DNA from: Bradyrhizobium sp. 141
GTDB taxonomy: Bacteria > Pseudomonadota > Alphaproteobacteria > Rhizobiales > Xanthobacteraceae
DNA length: 64,000 bases
Reading direction: 5' to 3'
NCBI RefSeq assembly: GCF_023074055.1
Contig: NZ_JADPKR010000058.1
Location: 62,001 to 126,000 of the forward strand
Shown here: positions 8,513 to 17,136 of the stretch, piece by piece
Layout: the number at the start of each line of letters is the position of its first letter
Numbering within the stretch: the stretch's first letter is position 1
Made by a program: the position numbers and the translations under genes
Notes under the pieces: generated by a model
What the model saw: the letters and a program-made list of their open reading frames with translations, nothing else
The model's database searches: none
What the model was told of the DNA's origin: nothing

Positions 8513-9373
8513 ATGAATTACCGTCACGCCTTCCATGCCGGCAGCTTCGCCGATGTCATCAAGCACATCGTGCTGGCGCGCATCATCACGTATCTGCAGG
8601 ACAAGCCGGGGGCGTTCCGCGTCATCGACACCCATGCCGGGGCCGGCCTCTACGATCTCGACAGCGACGAGGCGCGCCGGAGCGGTGAATGGCTGACCGG
8701 CATCGCGCGGCTGATGCAGGCCCGCCTGTCGAACGAGAGCGCGGCGCTGACCAAGCCCTATCTCGACATCGTCCGCGCCTTCAATCCGAAGGGTGAGCTC
8801 AAGGCCTATCCGGGCTCCCCGTTGATCGCGCGCGGCCTGCTCAGGCCGCAGGACCGACTCGTCGCCTGCGAGCTCGAGCCGAAGGCGCGAAAAGCACTGA
8901 TCGGTGTGCTGCGCCGCGACGAACAGGCCCGCGTGGTCGACCTCGACGGCTGGGTGGCGCTGCCGGCCTTCGTGCCGCCAAAGGAGCGGCGCGGCCTCGT
9001 GCTGATTGATCCGCCCTTCGAGGCAAAGGACGAGTTCGAACGGCTTGGTGAAGCCTTCTCGACGGCCTTCGCGAAATGGCCGACCGGCATCTATGTCATT
9101 TGGTATCCGGCCAAGAACCGGCGTGCCACCGACACGCTGGCCGAAACGGTGGCGCGGCTCGCAGCTGCAGCAAAACCTCCGGGAAAGTGTCTGCGCCTCG
9201 AGTTCAGTGTCGCGCCCCAGCTCGATGGCGGGGCTCTCGCCTCCACCGGACTCCTGATCGTCAATCCGCCCTACACGCTGCAGAGCGAACTCAAGACGAT
9301 TCTGCCGGAGCTGGAAATGCCGCTCGGCCAGGGCGGCGCTGCCAGATTCCGATTGGAGGTCCCGAGGCCGTAA
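8513..9373 (+). CDS. rlmJ: 23S rRNA (adenine(2030)-N6)-methyltransferase
   Basis: SAM-dependent N6-adenine methyltransferase acting on naked 23S rRNA (E. coli A2030). The N-terminal NYRHAFHAGSFADVIKH is the family signature, followed by IDTHAGAGLYDL as the SAM-binding part, and the catalytic D-P-P-F motif in VLIDPPFE. Length 286 aa agrees with the family (about 280). Beginning ATG at 8513, 48 bp after repeat family A. Standalone gene. Confidence 0.95.
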   Translation: MNYRHAFHAGSFADVIKHIVLARIITYLQDKPGAFRVIDTHAGAGLYDLDSDEARRSGEWLTGIARLMQARLSNESAALTKPYLDIVRAFNPKGELKAYPGSPLIARGLLRPQDRLVACELEPKARKALIGVLRRDEQARVVDLDGWVALPAFVPPKERRGLVLIDPPFEAKDEFERLGEAFSTAFAKWPTGIYVIWYPAKNRRATDTLAETVARLAAAAKPPGKCLRLEFSVAPQLDGGALASTGLLIVNPPYTLQSELKTILPELEMPLGQGGAARFRLEVPRP

Positions 9374-9512
9374 CACTCCGGCATTCTTGGGAAAAATATG
9401 CAGGAGCGGTAGTCAATCTGCAGAGAACCGTATTATGCTGTTTCCGTGACTGGCTTTACGTTCCGCTTCCGCGAATGGTTGCGGCGGAGTGAAGGCCTAA
9501 GAAAGATCCGGC

Positions 9513-9569
9513 CGGACCATTGAGGTCCGCCCAAGGATGGCCAGCTCTCCCGGGCTTCGTAACGCCCGG
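9513..9569 (+). promoter_or_regulatory. Two hairpins in the cold-shock gene leader
   Basis: Two short perfect stems lie in the 253-bp gap before the cold-shock gene: CGGACC-attga-GGTCCG at 9513-9529 and CCGGGC-8 nt-GCCCGG at 9550-9569. They would fold in a leader of about 100-150 nt if transcription starts near the TATTAT at about 9430. cspA-type mRNAs often have structured, temperature-responsive leaders; that role here is inference. Confidence 0.4.
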
Positions 9570-9626
9570 TCATGTCGTGACGTGAGTCTGCGTCGCGGCG
9601 GAGGAGCAATGAGGGGGAGTTTCCCG

Positions 9627-9842
9627 ATGGCCATGACGGGAACGGTTAAGTTTTTCAACGGCGAACGCGGCTACGGTTTCATCAAGCCTGACGACGGCGG
9701 CCGCGACGTCTTCGTGCACATTACTGCTGTGGAGCGGGCCGGACTGAAGGACCTTGCGGAAGGACAGCGTATTACTTTCGAAGTCGAACCGGACAAGAAG
9801 GGGAAGGGGCCGAAGGCGGTCAATCTGGTCATCGTCTCCTAG
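9627..9842 (+). CDS. Cold-shock domain protein
   Basis: 71-residue CSD protein that binds single-stranded nucleic acid and melts RNA structure. RNP1-like GYGFIKPD and RNP2-like DVFVHI motifs are present, within the usual TGTVKFFNGERG opening. The in-frame extension upstream to 9537 is not protein-like and is taken as leader; the purine-rich GAGGGGGAG ends about 7 bases before the ATG at 9627 (a second ATG at 9633 is also possible). Followed by a hairpin terminator shared with the outer-membrane protein gene. Confidence 0.93.
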   Translation: MAMTGTVKFFNGERGYGFIKPDDGGRDVFVHITAVERAGLKDLAEGQRITFEVEPDKKGKGPKAVNLVIVS

Positions 9843-9887
9843 CGGGCCTGACGAGCAACATTCGGCGCAACATCTGACGCAAAAAAT

Positions 9888-9907
9888 CCCGGCCGCGAGC
9901 GGCCGGG
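9888..9907. terminator. Bidirectional hairpin terminator
   Basis: 9-bp perfect stem CCCGGCCGC/GCGGCCGGG with a 2-base spacer, preceded by AAAAAA at 9881-9886. For the leftward outer-membrane protein gene this gives stem plus U-run, a classic intrinsic terminator; rightward the tail is only weakly T-rich (TTGTTG). It lies between two convergent genes. Confidence 0.75.
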
Positions 9908-9938
9908 AGTTGTTGTCCGGTATTTTCTTCTTCAGCTA

Positions 9939-10562
9939 TCAGAAGCGATAGTTCACGCCTGCGCGCACAACGCTGGCGCTATAGCCGTTTGACACGCCCG
10001 TAATTGCGAACTGACTGGTCGATAGATCGATGTAGAGATATTCGAGCTTGGCGCTCCAGTTCGGCGCAAGGCCGACTTCCGCGCCGGCGCCGATGGTCCA
10101 ACCGGCGGTGGTGTGCGATTCCGTCCAACCGAAGGTCTGCGCGCGCAGCTCGCCGAAGGCGAGGCCGGCGGTGCCGTAGAACAGCACGTTGTTGAAGGCG
10201 TAGCCGGCGCGGCCGCGCAGGGTGCCGAACCAGGGATTGGAGAATTTCCACGGCGCGAAAGTGTCGTCGGCACCGGCGGCCTGGACGTCGCCTTCGACGC
10301 CGAACACAAACGGACCGTTCTGGAAGTTGTAGCCGGCCTGCACGCCGCCGACGAAGCCGGACGGCTTTGAGGGATTGTTGTCGACCGAGCCCCATTCATA
10401 GCCGATGTTGCCGCCGAGATAGGGACCGGCCCAGCTATACGCATTGAGCGGCTGGTTGACCGTATAGGGCGCTCGCTGCCCGTAATTGAGATCGGCGGCC
10501 TCTGCCGAAGCTGTCCAGCCGGCTGCAACCAACGCGGCCGCGCCCACAACGAGCCTCTTCAT
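9939..10562 (-). CDS. Outer-membrane beta-barrel protein (Omp25/Omp31-like)
   Basis: 207-aa porin-like 8-strand barrel protein of the rhizobial Omp25/31 type. Signal peptide MKRLVVGAAALVAAGWTASAEA, then YSWAGPYLGGNIGYEWG, the usual first strand, and alternating aromatic/polar strands; the last residue is Phe (NYRF), the C-terminal signature for BAM insertion. GGAG is 7 bases before the ATG at 10562, so the in-frame extension upstream is not used. Likely role: envelope integrity; no specific substrate can be inferred. Confidence 0.9.
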   Translation of the reverse strand: MKRLVVGAAALVAAGWTASAEAADLNYGQRAPYTVNQPLNAYSWAGPYLGGNIGYEWGSVDNNPSKPSGFVGGVQAGYNFQNGPFVFGVEGDVQAAGADDTFAPWKFSNPWFGTLRGRAGYAFNNVLFYGTAGLAFGELRAQTFGWTESHTTAGWTIGAGAEVGLAPNWSAKLEYLYIDLSTSQFAITGVSNGYSASVVRAGVNYRF

Positions 10563-10811
10563 CACACACTCCAACGCAACTGTTGCAACCGGTGCGATGC
10601 CCGCGCCGCCGCGCGAGGCAAACCGCATGGTTACGGAACCACGACCTTTTCGCGTAAGATTTATCGAGAGTTTTAAGTTAAAGGCCTGTTAAGCCGGGTT
10701 ACCGCGCTGTTAACAGGCTTAAGCAAGGGTTACCGGGAACTGGGTCGCGATCCTGTGCGTGCCGCGCGGCCGGAACTTCAAATCGGCACCCCCAGCGCCT
10801 AAATTCGCTCC

Positions 10812-12866
10812 ATGGTTCACGATTCCACCGACAATCCGGACGACCGCGCGCGCAAACCCGTGCGTGGTGCCGCGCCGGACGTTCCAGCCGAGACGCCTCC
10901 GGACCTCGATCCCGCCACCAGCGGCGGCGACGACGAGGACGATGCGCGGCTGCCTGATATCCTGGAAGAGAGCGGCGCTGTCGGCGAAGGCCCGCTGGCG
11001 AGCGGTCACGAGGCAATCGAACACGCGGTCCGCCTCGCCCCCACCTCGCCCGGCGTCTATCGCATGCTCAATGCGAATGCCGACGTGCTCTATGTCGGCA
11101 AAGCCAAGAACGTCAAAAAGCGCCTCTCCAACTATGCGCGCCAGAATGCGCCGCAGCCGGCGCGCATCCTGCGCATGATCGCCGCCACGGTGACCGTGGA
11201 AATCGTCTCGACCAATACCGAGACCGAAGCGCTGCTGCTGGAAGCCAACCTCATCAAGCAGCTTCGGCCGCGCTTCAACGTGCAGCTGCGCGACGACAAA
11301 TCGTTTCCCTATATCCTGATCACCGGCGACCATTGGGCGCCGCAGATCCTGAAACATCGCGGCGCGCAGAGCCGGCCCGGACGCTATTTCGGTCCGTTCG
11401 CCTCCGCCGGCGCGGTCAACCGCACCATCACGGCCTTGCAGCGCGCGTTCCTGATCCGCTCCTGCACCGATTCCTTCTTCGAGAGCCGCACCCGGCCTTG
11501 CCTGCTCTACCAGATCCGCCGATGCGCCGGCCCCTGCACCCGCGAGATCGACTTCCCCGGCTATACGACGCTGGTGCGCGAGGCGAGCGACTTCCTGTCC
11601 GGCAAAAGCCATGCGGTGAAGCAGGAGCTTGCCGGCGAGATGGAGAAGGCGGCGGGTGAGCTCGAGTTCGAGCGCGCCGCGCTCTACCGCGACCGCCTCG
11701 CCGCGCTGTCGGCGATCCAGTCGCAGCAGGGCATCAACCCGCGCACGGTCGAGGAAGCCGACGTGTTCGCCATCCACCAGGAGGGCGGCTTCTCCTGCGT
11801 CGAGGTGTTCTTCTTCCGCACCGGCCAGAACTGGGGCAACCGCGCCTATTTTCCGCGCGCGGAAAAGTCGTTCACCCCGGAAGAGGTGCTCGGTTCCTTT
11901 CTCGCCCAGTTCTACGACGACAAGCCGCCGCCGAGGAACATCCTGCTCTCGCACGAGATCGAGGAGAGCGAGCTGCTCGCCAATGCGCTCTCGATCAAGG
12001 CCGGCCACAAGGTCGAAGTCACCGCGCCCAAGCGCGGCGAGAAAAAGGAACTGGTCGCCCACGCGCTGACCAATGCGCGCGAGGCGCTCGGCCGCAAGCT
12101 CGCCGATACCGCCACGCAAAGCCGCCTGCTCGACGCCATAGCCGCAACGCTGAGCCTGCCGCATTCGCCCAAGCGCATCGAAGTCTACGACAACAGCCAC
12201 ATTCAGGGCACCAATGCGGTCGGCGCCATGATCGTCGCCGGCCCTGATGGTTTCGTGAAGAACCAGTACCGCAAGTTCAACATCAAGTCGGAAGGGATCA
12301 CGCCCGGCGACGACTTCGCCATGATGCGCGAGGTCCTCGAGCGGCGCTTCAAACGCCTGATCAATCCGCCCGAGGAGGGCACGGTCAAGGCGAAGGACGA
12401 CGATTTCCCGCAATGGCCCGATCTCGTCATTATCGACGGCGGCCGCGGCCAGCTCAACGCCGTCCGTGAGATCTTCGCAAATCTCGGCCTGACCCAGGTG
12501 TCGCTGATGTCGGTCGCCAAGGGACCGGACCGGGATGCCGGCCGCGAGACCCTGTTCATGCCCGAACGCGAGGCCATCAAGCTGGAGCCGCGCGACCCCG
12601 TGCTCTATTTCATCCAGCGTTTGCGCGACGAAGCTCACCGCTTCGTCATCGGTTCGCACCGCAAGCTGCGCAAGAAGGACATCCGCGAGGCCGGTTTGCA
12701 GGAGATTCCGGGCATTGGCCCGTCACGCAAACGTGCCTTGCTGCATCATTTCGGGACCCTGAAGGAGATCGAACGCGCCTCGATCGCCGATCTGGGCAAG
12801 GTTCCGGGGGTGAGCGCCGAGAGCGCTCGCAGGATTTTCGAGTATTTCCATCCCCAGGCGGGATGA
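10812..12866 (+). CDS. uvrC: Excinuclease ABC subunit C
   Basis: Nucleotide-excision repair endonuclease making both incisions with UvrAB. The order is: a 65-residue acidic N-terminal extension, GIY-YIG nuclease (SPGVYRMLNANADVLYVGKAKN), the Cys-rich segment RPCLLYQIRRCAGPCT, a UVR motif, the RNase H-like 3' half (EVYDNSHIQGTNAVGAM) and a helix-hairpin-helix pair (LQEIPGIGPSRKRALLHHFG). 684 aa. First gene of a rightward series running through pgsA, moaD, moaE and prmB, though the 108-bp gap to pgsA may hold its own promoter. Confidence 0.96.
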   Translation: MVHDSTDNPDDRARKPVRGAAPDVPAETPPDLDPATSGGDDEDDARLPDILEESGAVGEGPLASGHEAIEHAVRLAPTSPGVYRMLNANADVLYVGKAKNVKKRLSNYARQNAPQPARILRMIAATVTVEIVSTNTETEALLLEANLIKQLRPRFNVQLRDDKSFPYILITGDHWAPQILKHRGAQSRPGRYFGPFASAGAVNRTITALQRAFLIRSCTDSFFESRTRPCLLYQIRRCAGPCTREIDFPGYTTLVREASDFLSGKSHAVKQELAGEMEKAAGELEFERAALYRDRLAALSAIQSQQGINPRTVEEADVFAIHQEGGFSCVEVFFFRTGQNWGNRAYFPRAEKSFTPEEVLGSFLAQFYDDKPPPRNILLSHEIEESELLANALSIKAGHKVEVTAPKRGEKKELVAHALTNAREALGRKLADTATQSRLLDAIAATLSLPHSPKRIEVYDNSHIQGTNAVGAMIVAGPDGFVKNQYRKFNIKSEGITPGDDFAMMREVLERRFKRLINPPEEGTVKAKDDDFPQWPDLVIIDGGRGQLNAVREIFANLGLTQVSLMSVAKGPDRDAGRETLFMPEREAIKLEPRDPVLYFIQRLRDEAHRFVIGSHRKLRKKDIREAGLQEIPGIGPSRKRALLHHFGTLKEIERASIADLGKVPGVSAESARRIFEYFHPQAG

Positions 12867-12974
12867 ACTAAAGGGGCCAAAAAAGAGCTAGGGGTCATAT
12901 GGTCGTCGCATCCCGCACCCCATCTGTGGAGCGGAACGGTTGACCTTCAGGCCGCAGCGGTATTGGTAGGACGG

Positions 12975-13592
12975 ATGAACATCGCCACGACACGAGGGAC
13001 GACCAGCCGCGCGATGTCCCTCCCGAACATCCTGACCTATGGCCGGATCGCCGCGATCCCGGTCGTGGTCGGGTGTATCTATGCGCAGTCGATTCTGGAT
13101 CAGCCGCTGTGGCTGCGCTGGGTGGCGGTGGCCATCTTCATCGGCGCCGCGGTGACCGACTACCTCGACGGCTATTATGCGCGGATCTGGAATCAGCAAT
13201 CGGCGTTCGGCCGGATGCTCGATCCGATCGCCGACAAACTGCTGGTCGCCTCCTGCCTGCTGATGCTGGCCGCCGACGGCATCATCCATGGCTGGTCGCT
13301 GTGGGCCGCCATCGTGATCCTGTGCCGCGAGATCCTGGTCTCGGGCCTGCGCGAATATCTTGCCGCGCTCCGCGTCAGCGTGCCCGTGACCAAGCTTGCC
13401 AAGTGGAAGACCACGGTCCAGCTCGTTGCGATCGGCTTTCTACTCGCTGGCCCGGCCGGCGACGAGGTGGTGCCCGTCGTCTCGATGATAGGATTGGCGC
13501 TGCTGTGGGCCTCGGCGATCGTGACCATCTACACTGGCTACGACTATTTCCGCGCCGGCATCCATCACCTCATCAAGGAGGATGAGGGATGA
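12975..13592 (+). CDS. pgsA: CDP-diacylglycerol--glycerol-3-phosphate phosphatidyltransferase
   Basis: Integral membrane enzyme of phosphatidylglycerol synthesis. The CDP-alcohol phosphotransferase motif D-x2-DG-x2-AR-x8-G-x3-D-x3-D reads DYLDGYYARIWNQQSAFGRM followed by LDPIADK. About six membrane helices. Start choice is open: ATG 12975 (weak AGGACGG) or ATG 13014, which would begin at SLPNILTYGRIA as in most homologues. The stop overlaps the moaD start (ATGA at 13589-13592), so translation is probably coupled. Confidence 0.93.
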   Translation: MNIATTRGTTSRAMSLPNILTYGRIAAIPVVVGCIYAQSILDQPLWLRWVAVAIFIGAAVTDYLDGYYARIWNQQSAFGRMLDPIADKLLVASCLLMLAADGIIHGWSLWAAIVILCREILVSGLREYLAALRVSVPVTKLAKWKTTVQLVAIGFLLAGPAGDEVVPVVSMIGLALLWASAIVTIYTGYDYFRAGIHHLIKEDEG

Positions 13593-13840
13593 AGGTGAAG
13601 TATTTCGCCTGGGTGCGCGAACGCGTCGGTAAGGCGGAGGAGACCATCGAGCCGCCTGCGACCGTGCACACCGTTGCGGAGCTGATCGCCTGGCTGTCCA
13701 GCCGAAGCGAGGCCTACGCCTACGCGTTCGAGAAGCCGAAGGTGATCCGCGCCGCGATCGACCGCGCCCATGTCAAATCGGACGCGACGATCACCGGCGC
13801 TCGCGAAATCGCGTTCTTCCCGCCGATGACCGGCGGCTAG
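13589..13840 (+). CDS. moaD: Molybdopterin synthase small subunit
   Basis: 83-aa ubiquitin-fold sulfur carrier ending in the required Gly-Gly (FFPPMTGG), which is thiocarboxylated and donates sulfur to precursor Z within the MoaD-MoaE complex. Start overlaps the pgsA stop by 4 bases. moaE follows after 3 bases. Confidence 0.95.
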   Translation: MKVKYFAWVRERVGKAEETIEPPATVHTVAELIAWLSSRSEAYAYAFEKPKVIRAAIDRAHVKSDATITGAREIAFFPPMTGG

Positions 13841-13843
13841 ACC

Positions 13844-14323
13844 ATGGCCTCCCCTGTCACCTGCTCCGTCACGATTCGTATCCAGGAGGACGATTTCGAT
13901 ATCGCCCGCGAAATCGCGCTCCTGACCAAGAGCCGCACCGACATCGGGGCCGTCGTGAGCTTTTCCGGCATCTGCCGAGCCGACGAGGACAGCGCGAACA
14001 TCGCCGCGCTGACGCTGGAACATTACCCTGATATGGCCGAGGAAGAGATCAGGCGTCACGTCGACGAGGCGATCTCGCGCTGGCCGTTGAACGGTGTCAC
14101 GGTCATCCACCGCGTCGGCCGCTTCATGCCGGGCGACAACATCGTGCTGGTGCTGACCGCATCGCAGCATCGCCAGGCCGCCTTCCTAGCGGCCGAGTTC
14201 CTGATGGATTACCTCAAGACCAGCGCGCCGTTCTGGAAGAAGGAAGAAAGCGAAGCCGGCACCGGCTGGGTCGAGGCCCAGGCCCGCGACGACGAAGCCG
14301 CCGCACGCTGGACCCGATCCTGA
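13844..14323 (+). CDS. moaE: Molybdopterin synthase catalytic subunit
   Basis: 159-aa large subunit of molybdopterin synthase. Recognised by GAVVSFSGICR, the LTLEHYPDMAEEEI segment, the conserved HRVGRFMPGD, and the active-site lysine region LKTSAPFWKKE. Works with MoaD just upstream in making the dithiolene of molybdenum cofactor. Ends with a TGATG overlap onto prmB. Confidence 0.95.
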   Translation: MASPVTCSVTIRIQEDDFDIAREIALLTKSRTDIGAVVSFSGICRADEDSANIAALTLEHYPDMAEEEIRRHVDEAISRWPLNGVTVIHRVGRFMPGDNIVLVLTASQHRQAAFLAAEFLMDYLKTSAPFWKKEESEAGTGWVEAQARDDEAAARWTRS

Positions 14324-15282
14324 TGGCAAAAGCATCCAAAAAGACCGTGCGCGGCCGCGCCGCGCCAAAACCTGCCAAGGTCGGTCCGGGCGAGCTTCTC
14401 ACGCTGGCCGATTTCGTCCGCTATGGGGTGAGCCGCTTTGTCGAAGCCGAGCTCGCCTTTGCCCATGGCACGACCGATCCGGTTGCCGAAGCAGCCTTTC
14501 TGGTCAGCGAGGCGCTGCATCTCAATCCCGAACAGTTCGAGATGTTCGCCAACGCGCGCGTCACGGCCGCGGAGGGCAAGACCGTCCTCGATCTCATCCA
14601 TCAGCGCGTCACCACGCGCAAACCGGCCGCCTATCTCGTCAACAAGATCTACATGCGCGGCCTGCCCTTCTATGTCGACGAGCGTGTCATCGTTCCGCGC
14701 TCATTCATCGGCGAGCTGCTGGAGTCGCATTTCGGCGGCGAAGAAGGCGCCGGCGCGCTGATGGACGATCCCACGGCTGTCGAGCGTGTGCTCGATCTCT
14801 GCACGGGATCGGGATGCCTTGCCATTCTCGCCGCGCATCATTTTCCGAACGCCGCCGTCGATGCCGTCGACATCTCCAAGGGCGCGTTCGAGGTCGCCAC
14901 ACGAAACGTCGGCGAATACGGGCTCGAGGACCGGATCAGCCTGTATCGCGGCGACCTGTTCGCGCCGCTCGGCGACAACAGATACGACCTGATCATCACC
15001 AACCCGCCTTACGTCGATGCCGAAGGCATGGCGGCGCTGCCGCCGGAATGCCGGGCCGAGCCGAAGCTCGCCTTCGATGGCGGCCGCGACGGTCTCGACG
15101 TGGTGCGCCGGATCCTGCGCGAGGCGCCCGATCACCTCACGCCGGATGGCGGGCTGATCTGCGAGATCGGCCGCGGCCGCGAACTGGTCGACGAGGCCTT
15201 TCCGGAACTGCCGCTGCTCTGGCTCGACACCGAGGCTTCCGAGGGCGAGGTGTTCTGGATCGCGGCCGCCGATCTCGGCTGA
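14323..15282 (+). CDS. prmB: 50S ribosomal protein L3 N5-glutamine methyltransferase
   Basis: HemK-family methyltransferase, 319 aa. SAM motif I is LDLCTGSGCLAILAA, and the catalytic NPPY is in IITNPPYVDAEGM. The second domain-specific block AFDGGRDGLDVVRRIL is the PrmB/HemK signature. PrmB rather than PrmC is inferred from the N-terminal half (LADFVRYGVSRF, IVPRSFIGEL), which follows PrmB order. A 28-residue basic Lys/Ala extension precedes the family's usual start. One-base overlap with moaE suggests coupled translation. Confidence 0.9.
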   Translation: MAKASKKTVRGRAAPKPAKVGPGELLTLADFVRYGVSRFVEAELAFAHGTTDPVAEAAFLVSEALHLNPEQFEMFANARVTAAEGKTVLDLIHQRVTTRKPAAYLVNKIYMRGLPFYVDERVIVPRSFIGELLESHFGGEEGAGALMDDPTAVERVLDLCTGSGCLAILAAHHFPNAAVDAVDISKGAFEVATRNVGEYGLEDRISLYRGDLFAPLGDNRYDLIITNPPYVDAEGMAALPPECRAEPKLAFDGGRDGLDVVRRILREAPDHLTPDGGLICEIGRGRELVDEAFPELPLLWLDTEASEGEVFWIAAADLG

Positions 15283-15373
15283 TTCATCACGACGGATCAA
15301 GCTCCGTCGGAACAAGTCAAATATCGCCACGTTCATCCCCCGACGATTGTTCTTGCTCTTGGAGGATGTCCGC

Positions 15374-15961
15374 ATGCTCGCGCCATCGGGCGAATTGTTG
15401 CGCGCCGGCATGGCGCTGAAGCTCAACCACCTCAAGCGCGCCGCGCAATCGTATTTGCGGGACCGCACCAGTCAGGCCACGGGACGCGCGACGTCCTACG
15501 CGGTCGCGGCTGGTCTGTTCGCGGTGGCCGGACTGTTCGTGATCGCGACCTTCTTCGTCGGCCTGATCGCCCTCTACCGCTGGGTTGCGATCAGCTACGG
15601 GCAATTCTGGGGCTTTGGTGCCGTCGCCGCCGTGCTGCTGGTGCTGGCCGCGATCTGCGCCGGCGTCGCCATGGCCATGATGAGGCGGCCGACCAAGGCG
15701 ATCGTACCGCTCGCGAGCCGCATGCGCGTTGCGATCGCCACCCCGCGGATCCCGCGCGGAACGGTCAAGCAGGCGGTGAAGGAGGTCGCGACGACGATCC
15801 CGCTCGTGCCGCTCGCGCCGGGTGAGCGCGGCCATGGCAGAAAGGCCCGGCCCGTTCGCACCAACCGGCCCGTGCAGCTTGGCCTGATGCTCGCCGCGAT
15901 TGGACTGGCGGGGTTCACAGCGGCGCGCCGCAGGCGTCACAGCCATAGATTGGACGCTTGA
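15374..15961 (+). CDS. Holin-superfamily-like two-helix membrane protein
   Basis: 195-aa protein. Two adjacent membrane helices (about residues 41-65 and 75-100 from this start), flanked by a polar N-terminus and a basic C-terminal tail that ends in a third hydrophobic patch (LGLMLAAIGLAGF) and an Arg/His-rich end. This layout resembles the putative holin / Phage_holin_3_6-like family often annotated in Rhizobiales; no lysis role is implied. GGAGG lies 8 bases before the ATG at 15374. It abuts the next gene with no gap. Confidence 0.7.
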   Translation: MLAPSGELLRAGMALKLNHLKRAAQSYLRDRTSQATGRATSYAVAAGLFAVAGLFVIATFFVGLIALYRWVAISYGQFWGFGAVAAVLLVLAAICAGVAMAMMRRPTKAIVPLASRMRVAIATPRIPRGTVKQAVKEVATTIPLVPLAPGERGHGRKARPVRTNRPVQLGLMLAAIGLAGFTAARRRRHSHRLDA

Positions 15962-17092
15962 ATGCTGGTGCGGCGCTCCGAGCAGATCGACTCCTGGCTG
16001 CTGGTGGCGGCAACGGCCGTCTTCGTGCTGACCGCGGAGCGCTACTTTCAGGACTCCGGCTTGGTCCCGTCGGGACCTCCCCAAGACCACCGCAAAGTCG
16101 AGGCGAATTCACCGGAAACGCATCCGGCGAGGGCGGCCGTGGAGCCCGGCCGCGGCCGTCACGCGAAGAGCCCGTTAACGATCCCCTGGGCGGGCTGGAA
16201 GGATATTTTCTGGCGCACCTATCAGCGCATCGACGAGGATCGGCTGCTGGCGACCGCAGGCGGCGTCGTGTTCTTTGGGCTGCTCGCGGTTTTCCCCGCC
16301 GTCACGGCGGTGGTCTCCTCCTACGGGCTGTTCGCCGATCCCGCGACGATCAGCGCCAATCTGCAGACGCTTGCGACGATGCTGCCCGAGGGCTCGTTCC
16401 AGATCGTCGAGGACCAGGTCGCGCGCGTGGTGTCGCATGGCAGCACGACGCTCGGGGCCACCTTCCTGCTCGGCCTGCTGCTTGCGATCTGGAGCGCCAA
16501 TGCAGGCGTAAAGGCAATCTTCGACGCCCTCAACGTTGCCTATGAGGAGCGCGAGAAGCGCAGCTTCATCAGGCTCAACATGGTATCGCTGGCTTTCACG
16601 ATCGGCGGCATCGTGGCGCTGCTGCTGATGGTGGGTGCCGTCGTCGCCTTCCCGCTCGCGCTCAATCATATCGGCATGGGGCCCGAAAGCAAGCTGATCG
16701 TGGCGCTGGCGCGATGGCCGCTGCTGTTCCTCATCCTGCTTGTGGCGCTGGCGATCCTGTACCGCTTCGCGCCCAGTCGCGACGCGCCGCGCTGGCAATG
16801 GCTCAGCCTCGGCGCGGTAACCGCCGCCCTTCTCTGGATCGCCGGCTCGGCCCTCCTGTCCTGGTATCTCTCGGAATTCGCCAATTACAACGCGACCTAC
16901 GGCTCGCTCGGCGCGGCGATCGGCCTGATGACATGGATGTGGATGTCGGCGATCGTCATCATGTTCGGCGCCGAGCTGAACTCTGAGATCGAGCGGCAGA
17001 CCCTGCGTGATACCACCACCGGACCATCGAAGCCGCTCGGCACCCGCCAGGCCGTCTCGGCCGACACGGTAGGCGCCGCCGCGCCATCCTGA
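15962..17092 (+). CDS. YihY/BrkB-family inner-membrane protein
   Basis: 376 aa with an N-terminal hydrophilic region of about 75 residues and then the six-helix YihY core, recognised by AGGVVFFGLLAVFPAVTAVV, IWSANAGVKAIFDALNVAYEE, and the last two signatures YNATYGSLGAAIGLMTWMWM and IVIMFGAELNSEIE. The family was once called ribonuclease BN by error and is now regarded as a membrane protein of uncertain role. Starts immediately after the preceding stop, so both are likely one transcript; a hairpin terminator follows. Confidence 0.9.
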   Translation: MLVRRSEQIDSWLLVAATAVFVLTAERYFQDSGLVPSGPPQDHRKVEANSPETHPARAAVEPGRGRHAKSPLTIPWAGWKDIFWRTYQRIDEDRLLATAGGVVFFGLLAVFPAVTAVVSSYGLFADPATISANLQTLATMLPEGSFQIVEDQVARVVSHGSTTLGATFLLGLLLAIWSANAGVKAIFDALNVAYEEREKRSFIRLNMVSLAFTIGGIVALLLMVGAVVAFPLALNHIGMGPESKLIVALARWPLLFLILLVALAILYRFAPSRDAPRWQWLSLGAVTAALLWIAGSALLSWYLSEFANYNATYGSLGAAIGLMTWMWMSAIVIMFGAELNSEIERQTLRDTTTGPSKPLGTRQAVSADTVGAAAPS

Positions 17093-17099
17093 TGGACAA

Positions 17100-17124
17100 T
17101 CAGGCCGGAGTTCATCCGGCCTGA
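17100..17124. terminator. Convergent-gene hairpin terminator
   Basis: Perfect 10-bp stem TCAGGCCGGA/TCCGGCCTGA with a 5-base loop, 7 bases after the YihY-type gene and 12 bases beyond the stop of the leftward methyltransferase. No long T-run on either side, so termination strength is uncertain. Confidence 0.65.
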
Positions 17125-17136
17125 ATGAGTGGCATC

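Noticed and set aside
10719..12659. 646-codon minus-strand frame opposite uvrC
   Set aside because: High-GC antisense shadow; only uvrC shows motifs.
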